NCBI RefSeq assembly: GCF_014652915.1
Contig: NZ_BMZS01000010.1
Span: forward strand, 1 to 64,000
Length of the DNA: 64,000 nucleotides
Reading direction: 5' to 3'
Source: Thalassobaculum fulvum
GTDB lineage: Bacteria; Pseudomonadota; Alphaproteobacteria; Thalassobaculales; Thalassobaculaceae
Shown here: positions 35,431 through 44,019 of the stretch, piece after piece
How the letters are laid out: every line of letters starts with the position of its first letter
Numbering within the stretch: the first letter of the stretch is position 1
Made by a program: the position numbers and the translations under genes
The notes under the pieces: generated by a model
Databases searched by the model: none
The model's input: only the letters and a program-made list of their open reading frames with translations
What the model was told of the DNA's origin: nothing

Positions 35431-35619
35431 ATGTTCGAAGGCACGACGGCAGACCCTCAGGAGCTGTCGGTGGAGTTTTCCGGACCGCGGTCGACGACCG
35501 CGATGCACCTGGCGGTCGGCCCCGACATCTTCGCGGCCCGGTCGCCGGTCGGGCGTCGGGATCCGATGAGCGCCTTCGAGCTCGAGAGCCGCGGGACGAG
35601 GCTCGACCTCGGCGCCTGA
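35431..35619 (+). CDS. small unknown protein behind leader copy 2
   Basis: A 62-residue protein (MFEGTTADPQELSVEFSGPR...) with no signal peptide and no membrane segment. It is not obviously similar to the first small protein, even though their leaders are, so the leader rather than the coding region appears to be what was duplicated. Ribosome-binding site GCGGAG. Unknown function. Confidence 0.55.
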   Translation: MFEGTTADPQELSVEFSGPRSTTAMHLAVGPDIFAARSPVGRRDPMSAFELESRGTRLDLGA

Positions 35620-35666
35620 GAGCCACGCGCTTCGCCGCTGCCGCGGCATCTGCTAGAACCGCCGGC

Positions 35667-36470
35667 ATGAACCGCCGGCCGCCTGTTCCCCCGTCCGACG
35701 ACGAGATCGCCGCCTACGAGCGCGACGGCATCGTGTGCCTGCGCGGCGTGTTCGACGCCGGCTGGATCGCCTTCATGGGCGAGGCGGCCGACCGGGCGAT
35801 GGCGGCGCCCGGCGTCCATGGCGAGGAGTACGCCCGCGCCGGCGGCCGGTTCTTCGGCGACCTCGACCTCTGGCAGCGGCACGAGGCGTTCCGGCGTTTC
35901 GTCTTTGAGTCGCCGGCCGCCGAGGTCGCCGGTACGGTCATGCGCTCGGCCAAGGTCAACTTCTTCTACGACCAGCTTCTGGTGAAGGAACCGGGCACCG
36001 CCGAGCGCACGCCCTGGCACCAGGACCAGCCGTACTGGGCTGTCGCCGGCCGGCAGGTGTGCTCGCTGTGGGTGCCGTTCGACCCGGTCGCCGAGGAGAC
36101 CTGCGTCGAGTACGTCGCCGGCTCGCATGCGTGGCCCGAGTTCAGCCCGTACCACTTCGCCGACGGCACCCCCTATGCCGGGACCGGCCTGCCGCCGCTG
36201 CCCGACATCGAGGCCGATCGCGACCGCCACCGGATCCTGCGGTTCGCCCTGCAGCCCGGCGACTGCCTGGTGTTCCAGGCGATGATCGTGCACGGCGCGC
36301 CCGGCAACCGTTCCGCGCATCGCCGCCGCGCGCTGGCGACCCGCTGGACCGGCGACGACGCCCGCTACTGCGTACGGCCCGGCGAGGTGGCGATTCCGAC
36401 CTCGGACCCCGGTCTCGCCCATGGCGACGTCATGGACTGCGACCTGTTCCCGGTCGCCTGGCGGCGGTGA
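35667..36470 (+). CDS. phytanoyl-CoA dioxygenase (PhyH) family oxygenase
   Basis: A 267-residue Fe(II)/2-oxoglutarate oxygenase. The iron triad is visible: HxD in PWHQDQPYW and the distal histidine in IVHGAPGN, with the 2-oxoglutarate arginine in RRALATRWTGDDARY. WVPFDPVAEETCVEYVAGSH and LQPGDCLVFQ are typical of PhyH. Relatives hydroxylate fatty-acyl-CoA, ectoine precursors or secondary metabolites; the substrate here is unknown. The next gene starts seven bases after its stop. Confidence 0.85.
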   Translation: MNRRPPVPPSDDEIAAYERDGIVCLRGVFDAGWIAFMGEAADRAMAAPGVHGEEYARAGGRFFGDLDLWQRHEAFRRFVFESPAAEVAGTVMRSAKVNFFYDQLLVKEPGTAERTPWHQDQPYWAVAGRQVCSLWVPFDPVAEETCVEYVAGSHAWPEFSPYHFADGTPYAGTGLPPLPDIEADRDRHRILRFALQPGDCLVFQAMIVHGAPGNRSAHRRRALATRWTGDDARYCVRPGEVAIPTSDPGLAHGDVMDCDLFPVAWRR

Positions 36471-36477
36471 CGCGGTC

Positions 36478-37320
36478 ATGGACGGCCGCCGGACTCCCTA
36501 CTTCCTCGTGCTGTCGCAGGCCAAGACCGGGACCACGACGCTCGACGAGACGCTGTCCGCGGTCCTGTCGCCCGGAACCTATCTCGGGCGGTTTCACGAC
36601 CACCGCCTGCGCCCGGTCGACCCGACGACGATGCCGCCGAAGAAGCTCACCGTCCATCGGCGCAACCTCGACATCCTGGACCGGGTCCGCCGGCTCGACC
36701 CGGAGAGCGGGCGGCTGGTGGTCGTCACGGCGGTTCGGGACCCGGTCGCCCGGATCTACTCCCACTTCTTCGAGAAGCGCGTCTATCCCTCGGAGACCCT
36801 GCGCGGGACGATCGCGGACGACTGGTCGGAGGAGCGGTTCGTCGCCGCGTTCCGGGCGGATTTCCGGGCGACGCTCGGCCCGCTGCTGACGGTCGAGCTG
36901 GCGTTCCTGCCGGACGTCCTGAACGACGGCCTGGCGCTCGAGTTCCCGAACCTCGGCTTCCGGGGCGTTGCCGACCGGCTCGGACGGGTCGGGCCGTACG
37001 CCCGCTACGAGAGTGGCGCGATCGTCGGGCTGGTGCTGCCGCATGACGGTCTGCTGGGCGCGTTGCGCCGGGCCCTGGCCGATCTGGGCGACGGTCCGCC
37101 GGCGATCCCGGAGACGGTGGCCAACGCCGGCGCGAGCCGCGGGTTCGGCCGGCTGTACCGGGCCTTCATGGACAGGGTGCCGTTCCCCGACCGGATGCTC
37201 GAGCTGGCCTATCGGTCGCCGATGCCGCGGCTCCTGCATTCGCCGCCGGAGATCGCGGCCATGCGCGAGCGCTGGCTCGATCGCTGGCGCACGGGCGGCG
37301 GCTCCGACCGATCGGTGTGA
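36478..37320 (+). CDS. sulfotransferase-like protein
   Basis: A 280-residue protein with sulfotransferase features: a phosphosulfate-binding loop LSQAKTGTTTLDETL near the N-terminus and a 3'-phosphate motif VVVTAVRDPVARIYSHFFEKR at about 80, where Arg-Asp-Pro and Ser are typical. It would transfer sulfate from PAPS to a glycan or small molecule, or may have lost that ability. The ATG at 36478 is seven bases after the PhyH stop, so the two are probably cotranscribed. Confidence 0.68.
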   Translation: MDGRRTPYFLVLSQAKTGTTTLDETLSAVLSPGTYLGRFHDHRLRPVDPTTMPPKKLTVHRRNLDILDRVRRLDPESGRLVVVTAVRDPVARIYSHFFEKRVYPSETLRGTIADDWSEERFVAAFRADFRATLGPLLTVELAFLPDVLNDGLALEFPNLGFRGVADRLGRVGPYARYESGAIVGLVLPHDGLLGALRRALADLGDGPPAIPETVANAGASRGFGRLYRAFMDRVPFPDRMLELAYRSPMPRLLHSPPEIAAMRERWLDRWRTGGGSDRSV

Positions 37321-37342
37321 CCGCCGCTCAGGACAGGTCGGG

Positions 37343-39040
37343 TCAGCCGGCGGCGCGCTGCTCGGACGCACCGGCGTCGAGTTCGGCCCGGACGTCGGCG
37401 ATCTCGGCGACCGCGTCGGCGATTGCCCGGCGCAGTTCGTCGACGGAAGCGGCGAGCGCCTCCGGCGACAGGCCGGCGACCTCGTGCTCGAGGGTCCGGC
37501 CCAGCCCCATGAGATGCCGGAACCCGAGGTTCCCGGAGGCCGACGCGATCGCATGGGCGTGCTGGCCGATCTCGGCGCGGTCGTCCCGGCCGGCGGCTTC
37601 GTCGATCGCGGCGTCGCGGCGGCCGAGCTCGGCCTCCAGCATGCCGAGGAACCGCAGCAGGCGTTCGTCGCCGAAGGTCTCCCGCTGCAGTTCGAACTCC
37701 GCACGGTCGAGGGCGGACGGGGCCGGCGCCTCCGCCGGGGCGGGCACGGCGGCGATCGGTCCGGCCTGCGCCCGTCCCGCCCGGACCCGGGCCACGGCGG
37801 CCGCGATGTCGTCGCGGGTCGCGGGTTTCGTGACGTAGTCGTTCATGCCGGCGGCCTCGGCCCGGGCCCGGTCCTCGCCGTAGGCGGCGGCCGACAGCGC
37901 GACGATCGGCAGGCGGGCCACGGCCGGATCGCCCGATGCCCGGATGCGGCGGGTCAGCTCGATGCCGTCCATGAAGGGCATCTGGATGTCTATGAACGCG
38001 AGGTCGAAGCGGTCCTCGGCGAGGCGGCGAAGCGCAGTCTCGCCGTCCGGCGCGGCGACGACCCGGTGGCCGGCCCGCGCGAGCATGCCGGCGAACAGGT
38101 CGCGGTTCATCTCGATGTCGTCGACCAGCAGGACGCTGGCAGGCTCTCCCGACGGGGGCGGGTCGGCCGCCTTCGAGGCGGCCGGAGGAGCGGCGCACGC
38201 CGGCAGTGGCAACGTCACGGTGAAGGTGCTGCCCTCGCCGAGCGCGCTGTCGAGTGCGATGGTACCGCCCATGGCGCGCACCAGGCCGTCGGCGATCGCG
38301 AGGCCGAGGCCGACACCGCCGCCGTCGGCGTTCTGGACGACGTCGCGCTCGGTCGCCTGGGCGAACACGTCGAAGATCCGTCGACGGTCGTCCGGGGCGA
38401 TGCCGAGCCCGGTGTCGATCACCCGGATTACGATCCTGTCGTGCTCGTCGGGCGCGGTCGACGCGGCGATTCGGACCATCCCGGTCTCGGTGTACCGAAT
38501 GGCGTTGGAGACCAGGTTGACGACGATCTGGCGCAGCCGCAGGGGATCGGTCTCGGTCCAGCGCCGGGCGCCGTCCGTGACCGTTAACCCGAAGGCGAGG
38601 CCACGCTGGCGGGCCTGCGGCACGAATTCGTCGCGGACTTCGTTCAGCAACGCGTCGAGATCGGTCGGCACCCGCTGCATCGGCAGGGCGTCGGCGTCGA
38701 TCCGGGAGAAGTCGAGGATGTCGCCGAGCAGCCCCTGCAGCGACCGCGACGCCCGCCGGATGCTCTCGACCGCGCGGCGGCCGGCCGGTGTCAGGGGCTC
38801 GTCGGCCAACGCCTCGCCGAACCCCACGATCCCGGTCAGCGGCGTGCGGATCTCGTGGCTCATCATCGCGAGAAACCGGCTGCGCGCGTGCGATGCCGCC
38901 TCGAGCTCTTCGGCCCGGCGACGCAGGGCCGCGGTCTCCGCTTCGAGCCCCCGGGTGCGTCGCTTCTCGCGGACCAGCATGATCGCCATGACGATTGCCG
39001 AGAAGCCGGCAGCGCCGATCACGGATAGCGCGAGCATCAT
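37343..39040 (-). CDS. membrane-anchored hybrid histidine kinase (HisKA-HATPase-REC-HPt)
   Basis: A 565-residue phosphorelay kinase. One membrane helix (about 4-24) leads to a coiled coil, then HisKA with the phospho-histidine in MMSHEIRTPLTGI (about residue 62) and an ATPase domain with NLVSNAIRYTE, DTGLGI and GVGLGLAIADG. A receiver domain carries Asp in LAFIDIQMPFMDG (about 348) and a C-terminal HPt domain has QHAHAIASASGN. No periplasmic sensor domain is visible. I start at the ATG at 39040, because the open frame upstream crosses a perfect TTAA-N7-TTAA site. It is divergent from hemA. Confidence 0.88.
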   Translation of the reverse strand: MMLALSVIGAAGFSAIVMAIMLVREKRRTRGLEAETAALRRRAEELEAASHARSRFLAMMSHEIRTPLTGIVGFGEALADEPLTPAGRRAVESIRRASRSLQGLLGDILDFSRIDADALPMQRVPTDLDALLNEVRDEFVPQARQRGLAFGLTVTDGARRWTETDPLRLRQIVVNLVSNAIRYTETGMVRIAASTAPDEHDRIVIRVIDTGLGIAPDDRRRIFDVFAQATERDVVQNADGGGVGLGLAIADGLVRAMGGTIALDSALGEGSTFTVTLPLPACAAPPAASKAADPPPSGEPASVLLVDDIEMNRDLFAGMLARAGHRVVAAPDGETALRRLAEDRFDLAFIDIQMPFMDGIELTRRIRASGDPAVARLPIVALSAAAYGEDRARAEAAGMNDYVTKPATRDDIAAAVARVRAGRAQAGPIAAVPAPAEAPAPSALDRAEFELQRETFGDERLLRFLGMLEAELGRRDAAIDEAAGRDDRAEIGQHAHAIASASGNLGFRHLMGLGRTLEHEVAGLSPEALAASVDELRRAIADAVAEIADVRAELDAGASEQRAAG

Positions 39041-39090
39041 CTGCGGACTCTCGTCACAAAGCGGCAACGGGGAAGCGTAGTCGGGGGCGC

Positions 39091-39107
39091 TTAAGATTGC
39101 GTTAACC
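39091..39107. promoter_or_regulatory. perfect CtrA-type site TTAA-N7-TTAACC
   Basis: TTAAGATTGCGTTAACC exactly fits TTAA-N7-TTAA(C), the binding motif of alphaproteobacterial CtrA. It lies 51 bases upstream of the hybrid-kinase start and 201 bases before hemA. TTAA is rare in DNA this rich in GC, and this is the only perfect spaced pair I found in intergenic sequence. Confidence 0.65.
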
Positions 39108-39183
39108 GTGGATTCCGCGAGAACATGTCGCGAGGCGGGCCGGGTGCGGCGTAACGCGCGGTTGCGGCGGTGGGGCCGGGCCG

Positions 39184-39200
39184 TTAACCCCACCCTAACC
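39184..39200. promoter_or_regulatory. CtrA-like site TTAA-N7-CTAACC near hemA
   Basis: TTAACCCCACCCTAACC has one mismatch to the TTAA-N7-TTAA pattern and is the same variant as the site upstream of flagellin (56785). It lies 108 bases before the hemA start and may control hemA or the kinase in the divergent direction. Confidence 0.45.
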
Positions 39201-39307
39201 GGTGTCGCCGATCATGCGGGCCGGAGCGGCATGCACCGCGTGGGAGTAACACCATGGCACGTCAGGTCGGGCACGCGACCGTTGCACCCGAGCCGGCCGA
39301 GGGGACG

Positions 39308-40534
39308 ATGGACTATGCACGGTTCTTCGCCGACGCCCTGGACGACTTGCGGGCGGCCGGCAACTACCGGGTGTTCGCCGACCTGGAGCGGCGGGCGGGC
39401 GAGTTTCCGCGTGCCGATCATCACGGTGCCGGGGCATCGGAAGTCACGGTCTGGTGCTCGAACGACTATCTCGGCATGGGCCAGCACCCGACGGTCCTGG
39501 CGGCCGTGCGCGCGGCGCTCGACAAGTCCGGGGCCGGCGCCGGCGGCACCCGCAACATCGCCGGCACCAACCACAACCACGTCCTGCTGGAAGCCTCGCT
39601 CGCCGACCTGCACGGCAAGCAGGCGGCGCTGCTGTTCACCTCCGGCTACGTCGCCAACATGGCGGCGCTCGCGACCCTGGCGGCCCGCCTGCCGGACTGC
39701 GTGGTGCTGTCCGACGCCTGGAACCACGCCTCGATGATCGAGGGCATCCGGCACTCCCGGGCGGACAAGGTGATCTTCCGGCACAACGACCCGGAGGACC
39801 TGGACCGCCGCCTGTCCGAGATCGCCCCGGGGCGGGCCAAGCTGGTTGCGTTCGAGAGCGTGTACTCCATGGACGGCGACATCGCGCCGATCGCCGAGCT
39901 GTGCGACGTCGCCGAGCGCCACGGCGCGCTGACCTATCTCGACGAGGTGCACGCGGTCGGGCTGTACGGCCGGCGCGGCGGCGGCGTCTCGGAGCGCGAC
40001 GGCGTGGCCGACCGGCTCGACGTCATCCAGGGCACGCTCGGCAAGGCGTTCGGCAGCTTCGGCGGCTACATCGCCGGCAGCCGCGACCTGGTCGACTTCG
40101 TGCGGTCGTTCGCCTCCGGCTTCATCTTCACCACCGCGCTGCCGCCGCACGTCGCGGCCGGCGCCCGGGCGGCGATCGAGCATCTCAAGACCTCGCAGGC
40201 CGAGCGGACGCGGCACCAGGAGCGGGCCGCCACCGTCAAGCGCCGGCTGTCGGCGATCGGGCTGCCGGTGATGGACAACCCGAGCCACATCGTGCCGGTG
40301 CTGGTCGGCGACCCGGTGCGCTGCCGGCAGGCCAGCGACCTGCTGCTGGCGGAGCACGCGATCTACGTCCAGCCGATCAACTATCCGACCGTACCGCGCG
40401 GCACCGAGCGGCTGCGGATCACGCCGACGCCGCTGCACGGCGACGCCGAGGTCGATCGTCTGGTCGCTGCCCTCGACGCGGTCTGGCACAAGCTCGGCCT
40501 GGCCCGTCGCGCGCCCGCCGGCGAGGCCGGCTGA
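39308..40534 (+). CDS. hemA: 5-aminolevulinate synthase (C4 heme pathway)
   Basis: A 408-residue PLP enzyme that condenses glycine and succinyl-CoA to 5-aminolevulinate, the first step of heme, chlorophyll and cobamide synthesis in alphaproteobacteria. It begins [18 protein letters not shown] and has [38 protein letters not shown] lysine Lys246 in [14 protein letters not shown] and [17 protein letters not shown]. The ATG at 39308 (GAGGGGACG before it) matches relatives, although an upstream ATG at 39254 exists. Two CtrA-like sites are upstream. Confidence 0.95.
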   Translation: MDYARFFADALDDLRAAGNYRVFADLERRAGEFPRADHHGAGASEVTVWCSNDYLGMGQHPTVLAAVRAALDKSGAGAGGTRNIAGTNHNHVLLEASLADLHGKQAALLFTSGYVANMAALATLAARLPDCVVLSDAWNHASMIEGIRHSRADKVIFRHNDPEDLDRRLSEIAPGRAKLVAFESVYSMDGDIAPIAELCDVAERHGALTYLDEVHAVGLYGRRGGGVSERDGVADRLDVIQGTLGKAFGSFGGYIAGSRDLVDFVRSFASGFIFTTALPPHVAAGARAAIEHLKTSQAERTRHQERAATVKRRLSAIGLPVMDNPSHIVPVLVGDPVRCRQASDLLLAEHAIYVQPINYPTVPRGTERLRITPTPLHGDAEVDRLVAALDAVWHKLGLARRAPAGEAG

Positions 40535-40542
40535 CGGCCGCG

Positions 40543-41817
40543 ATGGATGGCTGGCTGCCACCGGGTGCCCCGTCGCTGTTCGGACTGGCGGCGGCCCTGG
40601 TCGGCGGCCTCGTCATCGGGCTGGAGCGGGGCTGGAGCCAGCGGGTCGTCGAGGAAGGCCAGCGGGTCGCCGGGCTGCGGACCTTCACGCTGATCGGCCT
40701 GGTCGGCGGCGTTCTCGGGCAGCTCGGCGGAGACCTGGCGCTGGCCGCCGGCCTGCTCGGGCTCGGCGCCCTGCTGGGCCTCGGCTACCTGACCAGCGAC
40801 CGCCCCCGCGATCACGGCATCACCACCGAGATCGCGGCCATGGCGACTCTCCTGCTCGGGGCGCTGGCGACCCGCGGCCAGCCGGAGGTCGCGGTCGGAC
40901 TGGCAGTGGTGGTGGCGGCGCTGCTGGAAGCCAAGGCGCCGCTGCACCGGTTTCTGCGCCGGCTCGTGGAGGGCGAACTGGTGGCCGGGCTCAAGCTGGC
41001 GGTGCTGGCGGCCGTGGTGCTGCCGATCCTGCCGGACGTCGATGTCGGCCCGGGCAAGCTGCTGAACCCGCGCTCGCTGGGCGCGATCGTGGTGGCGCTG
41101 GCCGCGGTTTCCTATCTCGGCTACTGGCTGCTGAAGCTGTTCGGGGCCCGGGTCGGGCCGCTGCTGTTCGGGCTGGCCGGCGGCTTGGTGTCGTCGACCA
41201 CGCTGACCCTGTCGGCGGCGCGGATCAGCCGGCGCGATCCCGGGCTGGCCCGGCCGCTGGCGGTCTCCGCGGGGGTCGCCAACGCCGTCATGCTGGTCCG
41301 CATCCTGGTGGTGGCCGTCGTGCTGGCTCCCGAGTTGGCGCAGCGGCTGCTGCCGGCGTTCGCGGCCGCGCTCGCGGCATCGGTCGCGGCGATCGCCGTG
41401 CTTTGGTGGCGGGGCACCGGCGACGGCTTGCCGAAGAACGTCGCGGATCACATCGAGGCGCCGGTGCCGGTCGGCGAAAGCGTGCTGATGGCGCTGCTGG
41501 TGACCGGGGTGGCGGCGGCGGCCGGCCTCGCCCGCGACGCCTTCGCCGACCGGGGGATCGTGGCGGTCGCGGCGATTGCCGGCCTCGCCGACGTCGACGC
41601 CGTCACCATTACCGCCTCGCGGCTGGCGGCGTCCGAGGGCGAGGCCATCCTGACGACTGCCGGGCTGGCGGTCGCGACGGCGGCGGCGGTCAACCTCGCG
41701 GCCAAGTCGGGGCTGGCCTTCATCGTCGGCGGCACCGGCTACGGGACTGCCGCCACGGTTGCGCTGGCCGTCACGGGCGTGGCCGGCGCGGCCGCTCTCG
41801 CGGTGACCGGGCTGTAG
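40543..41817 (+). CDS. MgtC/SapB N-terminal domain and DUF4010 membrane protein
   Basis: A 424-residue polytopic membrane protein, with an N-terminal MgtC-like part (about 12-140; GGLVIGLERGWSQR, RVAGLRTFTLIGLVGG, and ITTEIAAMATLLLGALA) and a C-terminal DUF4010 half with helices and GLVSSTTLTLSAARISRR, GLADVDAVTITASRLA motifs. Function is not established; magnesium or stress-related membrane roles have been proposed for MgtC relatives. It starts nine bases after hemA, so it is likely cotranscribed. Confidence 0.85.
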   Translation: MDGWLPPGAPSLFGLAAALVGGLVIGLERGWSQRVVEEGQRVAGLRTFTLIGLVGGVLGQLGGDLALAAGLLGLGALLGLGYLTSDRPRDHGITTEIAAMATLLLGALATRGQPEVAVGLAVVVAALLEAKAPLHRFLRRLVEGELVAGLKLAVLAAVVLPILPDVDVGPGKLLNPRSLGAIVVALAAVSYLGYWLLKLFGARVGPLLFGLAGGLVSSTTLTLSAARISRRDPGLARPLAVSAGVANAVMLVRILVVAVVLAPELAQRLLPAFAAALAASVAAIAVLWWRGTGDGLPKNVADHIEAPVPVGESVLMALLVTGVAAAAGLARDAFADRGIVAVAAIAGLADVDAVTITASRLAASEGEAILTTAGLAVATAAAVNLAAKSGLAFIVGGTGYGTAATVALAVTGVAGAAALAVTGL

Positions 41818-41836
41818 CCCGGCGCCGGCATCGCGG

Positions 41837-42295
41837 TCAGGCGTAGGCCAGCGGCAACGCCGTGGTCAGCTTGATCTCCTCCATCGCGAAGTTCGAGCTG
41901 ACGTCCATCATCGGCACGGCGCCGATCAGCCGCTTGTAGATGGCGTCGTAGCTGGCGATGTCGGGGACCACCACCTTCAGCACGTAGTCGATCTCGCCGC
42001 TCATCCGGTAGACCTCGACGATCTCGGGGATGTCGGCGACCGCGCGGGCGAACTGGCCCAGCCACTCCAGGTCGTGGCGGTTGGTGCGGATGCGCACGAA
42101 CACCGTGACCCCGACATTGACCTTGGCGGCGTCCAGCAGCGCGACCCGGGCCCGGATCACCCCGGACTTCTCGAGGTTCTGGATGCGCCGCCAGCACGGC
42201 GTGGTCGACAGCCCCACCTGCGCGGCGATGTCGGCGAGCGCCAAGTCGGCATCGACCTGGAGAAGGGAAAGAATTTTCCGATCGACGTCATCCAT
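41837..42295 (-). CDS. Lrp/AsnC-family transcriptional regulator
   Basis: A 152-residue regulator. MDDVDRKILSLLQVDADLALADIAAQVGLSTTPCWRRI gives the N-terminal helix-turn-helix and the TPCWRRI recognition helix, and the RAM ligand domain has VRIRTNRHDLEWL and YRMSGEIDYVLKVVVPD. These proteins sense amino acids and often control a neighbouring exporter or dehydrogenase. It is divergent from a small DUF6356 gene across 115 bases of relatively AT-rich DNA, its likely self-control region. Confidence 0.92.
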   Translation of the reverse strand: MDDVDRKILSLLQVDADLALADIAAQVGLSTTPCWRRIQNLEKSGVIRARVALLDAAKVNVGVTVFVRIRTNRHDLEWLGQFARAVADIPEIVEVYRMSGEIDYVLKVVVPDIASYDAIYKRLIGAVPMMDVSSNFAMEEIKLTTALPLAYA

Positions 42296-42410
42296 GGAAA
42301 TGAATTCTACAGTTTGGAAGAGTGATAGGGAAGAAGGCAAACCGATTCCCGGTGGAACAGGTATCCTTGCCCGCAGGTTGGAAGCGCGTTCCGCACGGAG
42401 GAGGGATCCC

Positions 42411-42656
42411 ATGAACCGGCTGTTCACCGAGCATCCGCAATCGGTCGGCGAGAGCTACACCGAGCATATGGGGGTGGCCTTCGGCTTCGGCTGGCGCATG
42501 GTGCTGGCCGGCCTCGCCTGCCTGGTGCACGCGGTGCTGCCGTTCCTGTTCGTGAAGACCGGCAGCCGGACGATCTCCGTCCTGCACGACCGGATGGTCG
42601 CCAATAGGGTCCGCAAGCCGATCGCCGAGCCGGCCGGGGGGCGCGCCGCGGCCTGA
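42411..42656 (+). CDS. DUF6356-family small membrane protein
   Basis: An 81-residue protein starting MNRLFTEHPQSVGESYTEHM, followed by FGFGWRMVLAGLACLVHAVLPFLFV, a hydrophobic hairpin region, and the tail VLHDRMVANRV. These match DUF6356, a small inner-membrane family of unknown function, widespread in alphaproteobacteria. The ribosome-binding site is GGAGGAGGG. It is divergent from the Lrp regulator, a possible controller. Confidence 0.78.
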   Translation: MNRLFTEHPQSVGESYTEHMGVAFGFGWRMVLAGLACLVHAVLPFLFVKTGSRTISVLHDRMVANRVRKPIAEPAGGRAAA

Positions 42657-42662
42657 CCGCTC

Positions 42663-43013
42663 TCAGTCGTCGAAGATCGACAGGTCCAGCGGGTAGGATT
42701 CGCCCAGGAACATGACGTGGGCCGAATGGTCGGCCCGTGCGTCGCCCGAGTTCGGGTGGACGAACACGTCGAGGCCGCCGCGGTTCAGCGTGAGCCAGGG
42801 AACGATCTCGCCGAACTGCTCCGGCTTGAAGGCGATCTGATAGCTCCACATCGGATGCGGGCCGACCGGCCGCTCGTGGAACCGGCCGAGTTCGGCGTCC
42901 GGGAACCGGCCCGGGATCCGTTCGTACAGTGCACGGGCGGCGTCGCGCGTCGCGGCATCGAAATAGACGTGGGCGTGCCAGCCCTGAATGACGTCGGTCA
43001 TGTGTTCGGTCAT
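42663..43013 (-). CDS. DOPA 4,5-dioxygenase family protein
   Basis: A 116-residue single-domain extradiol dioxygenase. It has IQGWHAHVYFDAATRD, the HERPVGPHPMWSYQ stretch and LDVFVHPNSGDARADHSAH, whose histidines match the metal ligands of fungal and bacterial DOPA 4,5-dioxygenases. Bacterial members cleave catecholic substrates, the physiological one often being unknown. It converges with the DUF6356 gene (6-base gap). Ribosome-binding site GGGAGG. Confidence 0.88.
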   Translation of the reverse strand: MTEHMTDVIQGWHAHVYFDAATRDAARALYERIPGRFPDAELGRFHERPVGPHPMWSYQIAFKPEQFGEIVPWLTLNRGGLDVFVHPNSGDARADHSAHVMFLGESYPLDLSIFDD

Positions 43014-43224
43014 CGGATCCTCCCGCGGGGAGTATGCGCAAGCGATCGCCCGCGGTCACCCCGTCGCTCATCGTCGTTCCCCGAGATCGTGCGATCGGCG
43101 TGCCGGCGGGTCCGGCACACTGTTTTGCAGAGTCCCTCTTTCCGTGCTCGCCCACTCGTTGCTTCCTAGAGGTGTCTGCGGGGCCGGATGGTCCGTCCCC
43201 GCATGCCTTCGAGGGGAGACAAGT

Positions 43225-44019
43225 ATGACCGAGACTTCCTTGCTCGCTTCTATTGGACCGATCCATGCCGGCGTCGGCGAGCGCCGCAGCACTCTCGAGA
43301 CGGTGTTTCCGCTGTTCGACCAGGATTTCCGGGACGCCGGCCTCGACCTGCAGGTGACCACCGACTTCGAGCACTTCAACGGCGTCGTCCGGTCGGTCGG
43401 CAAGTTCGTGCCGAACGCGTTCGACCTGAAGCTGAAACCGTTCCGGCGGGGGGACGCGGTCGGCTTCATCGTTCGGGACGAGGCCGGCGTCGTGGCGACC
43501 TACGCCGTCAGGCTCTACCGGTTCGGGGTGACCACGCTGGCCGACCATCTGGCGACGCTCAGCCTGTTCTACGCCAACCCGGCCGAGCAGATGGCCCGCG
43601 GCGAGCGCCTGATCATCGAGGGGGAGGCGGACCGCTATGCCGCCACCATCGACGACTCCGCCGTGTGGGTCGGGGCGATGTGGGTGCGGCCGGACTACCG
43701 GGGCCGGGTTTCCAACCTGCCGACGGTGCTCGGGGTTCTCGGCGGCAGCATGGTCCACGCCAAGTGGGGGCCGCAGACCACGGTGAGCATCGTCGAACGC
43801 GGCATCGTCGACCACGGGGTGGCGAAGAAGCGCTACCGGTCGCAGTACGTCCTGGACCGTATCCGCTGGTTCCGGCCGCACATCCCGGACCGCACCGAAA
43901 TGTTCATGATCGCGAAGGAGTCGGCGGTCACGTTCGAGCAGATCGACGAACTCATCGGCGGGGCGACCAGACTGCGCGTGGGTGAACTCGCCGCGGATCC
44001 GGCGGTGGCGAGCGCCTAG
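43225..44019 (+). CDS. unknown protein, possibly GNAT-like
   Basis: A 264-residue cytosolic protein. I do not recognise a named family. A segment VWVGAMWVRPDYRGRVSNLPTVLG (about 150-172) has the beta-strand and R-G pattern seen in GNAT acetyltransferase motif A, followed by IVERGIVDHGVAKKRYRSQY. There is no signal peptide or membrane helix. The ribosome-binding site is GAGGGGAGAC. It converges with another unknown gene, overlapping by four bases at the 3' ends, which suggests the two are held together. Confidence 0.6.
   Translation: MTETSLLASIGPIHAGVGERRSTLETVFPLFDQDFRDAGLDLQVTTDFEHFNGVVRSVGKFVPNAFDLKLKPFRRGDAVGFIVRDEAGVVATYAVRLYRFGVTTLADHLATLSLFYANPAEQMARGERLIIEGEADRYAATIDDSAVWVGAMWVRPDYRGRVSNLPTVLGVLGGSMVHAKWGPQTTVSIVERGIVDHGVAKKRYRSQYVLDRIRWFRPHIPDRTEMFMIAKESAVTFEQIDELIGGATRLRVGELAADPAVASA

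Noticed and set aside
43014-43224. Small ORFs in the gap before the GNAT-like gene
   Set aside because: They lack ribosome-binding sites and have no consistent codon use; I see only a likely promoter region.
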